The notes beneath the pieces are model-generated. The model saw nothing but the letters and a program-made list of their open reading frames with translations, searched no databases and had not been told where the DNA came from. Below are positions 61,668 to 64,000 of a DNA stretch of 64,000 nt, in pieces; position 1 is the first letter of the stretch; every line of letters starts with the position of its first letter. The DNA is from Lachnospiraceae bacterium (lineage in GTDB: Bacteria; Bacillota; Clostridia; Lachnospirales; Lachnospiraceae), in the NCBI GenBank assembly GCA_024694055.1, contig JAILKC010000052.1, forward strand, positions 1 through 64,000, written 5' to 3'. The translations under genes and the position numbers were made by a program.

Positions 61668-62051
61668 ATGGCAAAGTTATCAACACAGGATATTATTGAT
61701 GCTATTAAGGAACTTACCGTACTTGAGCTTAACGACCTTGTAAAGGCTTGCGAAGAGGAGTTCGGTGTATCAGCAGCAGCAGGCGTTGTAGTTGCAGCAG
61801 CAGGTGCAGGCGCAGGTGCAGCAGCAGGCGCTGAGGACAAGGATGAGTTCGATGTAGAGCTTACAGAGGTTGGCGCTGAGAAGGTTAAGGTTATCAAGGT
61901 TGTTCGTGAGGCCACAGGTCTCGGACTTAAGGAAGCTAAGGATCTCGTAGATTCAGCTCCTAAGATGATCAAGGAAGGCGCAGCTAAGGCTGAGGCTGAG
62001 GACATCAAGGCTAAGCTTGAGGAAGTTGGCGCTAAGGTAACACTTAAGTAA
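61668..62051 (+). CDS. rplL: Ribosomal protein bL12
   Basis: This 127-aa protein is the multicopy stalk protein that recruits translation GTPases. It has the N-terminal dimerisation domain ([20 protein letters not shown]), an Ala/Gly hinge (about 40-58) and the C-terminal domain with [23 protein letters not shown] 61668 follows AAAGGAG; an ATG six codons upstream overlaps that site. A strong terminator follows. Confidence 0.97.
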   Translation: MAKLSTQDIIDAIKELTVLELNDLVKACEEEFGVSAAAGVVVAAAGAGAGAAAGAEDKDEFDVELTEVGAEKVKVIKVVREATGLGLKEAKDLVDSAPKMIKEGAAKAEAEDIKAKLEEVGAKVTLK

Positions 62052-62068
62052 TCCAATTTACTAAATTA

Positions 62069-62096
62069 AGAGACCACGCGAGCGTGGTCTCTTTTT
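62069..62096 (+). terminator. Terminator after rplL
   Basis: A 9-bp stem (62069-62077 with 62084-62092), extendable by GC pairs into the loop, is followed by five T residues. It separates rplJL from rpoB. Confidence 0.92.
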
Positions 62097-62155
62097 GCGT
62101 GAAAATACGACATAATTTTCCGTAAATAAAACGATAAATTTTTCACAAAATCTTC

Positions 62156-62185
62156 TTGACATGGGTCAGATACTTGACGTACAAT
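62156..62185 (+). promoter_or_regulatory. Promoter of rpoB
   Basis: TTGACA (62156-62161) and TACAAT (62180-62185) are spaced by 18 bp. With the rplL terminator just upstream, rpoB would be transcribed on its own, with a leader of about 120 nt that contains no gene. Confidence 0.8.
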
Positions 62186-62310
62186 GGACAGTGCACTATT
62201 GTGGTGCGGTATGCGCAAGGCAACCATGTAAAAGCCTGTAATAAAGCACTCTTTTCGTGGTTTCTGCCATATCAGTTGCAAATAAATCATATCAAACGGG
62301 GTAATTATCA

Positions 62311-64000
62311 ATGGAAAAGAACAGAATACGACCTACCTATGGCGGTAAAAAGGTACGTATGAGTTATTCACGACAGAAGGAAGTTCTGGAGATGCCCAAT
62401 CTGATCGAGGTTCAGAAGGACTCATATAATTGGTTCCTTAAAGAAGGCCTCAGAGAAGTGTTTGACGACATTTCTCCCATCGCAGATTACAGCGGACACT
62501 TAAGCCTTGAGTTCGTGGATTACGAGTTGTGCAAGGATGATGTAAAGTATTCTATTGAGAAGTGTAAGGAGCGTGACGCTACTTATGCAGCTCCTCTTAA
62601 GGTGAAGGTGCGTCTCTACAATAAGGAAAAGGAAGAGATCACGGTGCATGATATATTCATGGGTGACCTCCCTCTTATGACAGAGACCGGAACTTTCGTC
62701 ATAAATGGTGCTGAGCGTGTTATCGTCAGCCAGCTTGTCCGTTCACCGGGCATATACTATTCAATATCTCATGACAAGATCGGTAAAGAACTCTTCTCAT
62801 GTCAGGTGATCCCTAACAGAGGTGCATGGCTTGAGTATGAAACTGATGCCAATGATGTCTTTTATGTAAGGGTAGACAGAACCCGTAAGGTTCCGGTTAC
62901 CGTTCTTTTGCGTGCTCTCGGAGTAGGTACCAATGATGAGATCAGAGAGATGTTCGGAGACGAGCCCAAGATAGAGGCTTCTTTCACCAAGGATTCGGCT
63001 ACGAACTATCAGGAAGGTCTTCTTGAGTTATATAAGAAGATACGTCCGGGCGAGCCTCTTAGCCTTGAAAGCGCAGAGAGCCTGATCACAGCCATGTTCT
63101 TCGATCCCAGAAGATATGACCTTGCCAGAGTAGGACGTTATAAGTTCAATAAGAAGCTTAAGCTTTCCAATCGTATCCGCGGCCATGTTCTGGCAGAGGA
63201 TGTGGTTGATGTTAATACAGGTGAGATCATTGCTACGGCAGGTACCACAGTTACCGCTGAACTTGCTGATCAGATTCAGAATGCAGCTGTATCAAGCGTG
63301 CTCATCCAGACAGAAGAGAGGAATGTCAAGGTTCTCTCCAACATGATGGTTGACATAACACAGTTTGTTGAGTGTGATCCCGAGGAACTTGGTATAACCG
63401 AGCTTGTATACTATCCCGTTCTTGAGAAGATCATAGAGGAGTACGGTAAGGATCCCGAGGCACTTGCTGAAGCTATACAGAAGAGCGTACATGAGCTTAT
63501 TCCAAAGCACGTGACCAAGGAAGACATACTTGCTTCCATTAACTATAATATGCACCTTGAGTACCGCATCGGTCATGACGATGATATCGATCACCTCGGT
63601 AACAGACGTATCCGTGCGGCAGGTGAACTTTTACAGAATCAGTACAGAATAGGTTTAAGTCGTCTTGAGAGAGTCGTACGTGAGCGTATGACCACTCATG
63701 ACATGGAGGACATCTCTCCTCAGGGCCTTATCAATATCAAGCCCGTACAGGCTGCCGTTAAGGAGTTCTTCGGTTCATCACAGCTGTCACAGTTCATGGA
63801 TCAGAACAACCCTCTCGGTGAACTGACACATAAGAGACGTCTTTCAGCCCTTGGTCCCGGCGGTCTTTCAAGAGACAGAGCAGGATTCGAGGTTCGAGAC
63901 GTTCACTATTCACACTACGGAAGAATGTGTCCTATTGAGACACCTGAAGGACCCAACATCGGTCTTATCAACTCGCTTGCATCTTATGCACGCATCAACA
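62311..64000 (+). CDS. rpoB: RNA polymerase beta subunit (3' end outside window)
   Basis: The first 563 codons of rpoB are present, open to the right edge. The N-terminus ([20 protein letters not shown], then [16 protein letters not shown]) is typical of clostridial RpoB. Conserved blocks [20 protein letters not shown] and the rifampicin-resistance region ([20 protein letters not shown], then [13 protein letters not shown]) are intact. Asp, His and Ser at the three main resistance positions are the sensitive-type residues. The ribosome-binding site before ATG 62311 (GGGG) is weak. Confidence 0.97.
   Translation, partial: MEKNRIRPTYGGKKVRMSYSRQKEVLEMPNLIEVQKDSYNWFLKEGLREVFDDISPIADYSGHLSLEFVDYELCKDDVKYSIEKCKERDATYAAPLKVKVRLYNKEKEEITVHDIFMGDLPLMTETGTFVINGAERVIVSQLVRSPGIYYSISHDKIGKELFSCQVIPNRGAWLEYETDANDVFYVRVDRTRKVPVTVLLRALGVGTNDEIREMFGDEPKIEASFTKDSATNYQEGLLELYKKIRPGEPLSLESAESLITAMFFDPRRYDLARVGRYKFNKKLKLSNRIRGHVLAEDVVDVNTGEIIATAGTTVTAELADQIQNAAVSSVLIQTEERNVKVLSNMMVDITQFVECDPEELGITELVYYPVLEKIIEEYGKDPEALAEAIQKSVHELIPKHVTKEDILASINYNMHLEYRIGHDDDIDHLGNRRIRAAGELLQNQYRIGLSRLERVVRERMTTHDMEDISPQGLINIKPVQAAVKEFFGSSQLSQFMDQNNPLGELTHKRRLSALGPGGLSRDRAGFEVRDVHYSHYGRMCPIETPEGPNIGLINSLASYARIN

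Overview
The window reads as ordinary chromosome of a motile, low-to-mid GC anaerobic Firmicute, most likely a Lachnospiraceae member of the Butyrivibrio/Roseburia type. This placement is an inference. It rests on AGGAGG-type ribosome-binding sites, the FliW/CsrA pair, tandem flgK genes, LplABC-type sugar transporters without their own ATPase, a truncated Rpn-type nuclease, and the rpmG-secE-nusG-rplKA / rplJL / rpoB order. Genes are dense and almost all on the + strand. No tRNA, rRNA, CRISPR array, intact insertion sequence or prophage was seen, and no gene-free stretch exceeds about 300 bases.

Layout. 1-4.8 kb: the 3' part of a giant GLUG-repeat, membrane-anchored surface protein. 4.9-5.8 kb: a truncated Rpn-family nuclease and a palindrome-rich spacer. 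5.9-9.3 kb: a DAACS-type symporter with an extra N-terminal soluble domain, and a SulP anion transporter on the minus strand. 9.5-18.3 kb: a carbohydrate operon (two LplBC-like permeases, a solute-binding lipoprotein, a GH2 glycosidase, a mannitol-dehydrogenase-family hexuronate reductase). 18.3-20.4 kb: PTS Enzyme I and a dUTPase. 20.5-29.8 kb: a ten-gene Mrp/Mbh-type cation/proton antiporter operon with four antiporter-like subunits and a fusion of the MbhE-type domain to MrpB. 29.9-39.9 kb: six consecutive signalling genes (soluble histidine kinase, HD-GYP-like response regulator with lost metal ligands, stand-alone receiver, CheA-like kinase without the CheW-like domain, hybrid kinase with HPt, and a kinase-receiver-DegV fusion). 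39.9-51.0 kb: late flagellar genes flgM-flgN-flgK-flgK-flgL-fliW-csrA-flaG-fliD-fliS and a FliT-like chaperone, with two sigma-28-like promoters. 51.1-55.3 kb: GT11 fucosyltransferase-like protein, UDP-galactopyranose mutase, glycogen-debranching enzyme. 55.6-57.0 kb: a divergent FliD-like protein. 57.0-64 kb: rpmG, secE, nusG, rplK, rplA, an intervening capA-like gene, L10 leader, rplJ, rplL and the first 563 codons of rpoB.

Main points for follow-up. The signalling cluster abuts the sigma-28 flagellar operon so closely that the flgM promoter overlaps the stop codon of the kinase-DegV gene. This suggests a dedicated phosphorelay linked to motility, with a fatty-acid-binding-type (DegV) domain as possible input or output. 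Separately, two unrelated intergenic regions (before flgL and before rplL) share a multi-block sequence with matching hairpins, which looks like an RNA element I cannot assign to a known class. Both conclusions come from sequence reading alone, without database searches.
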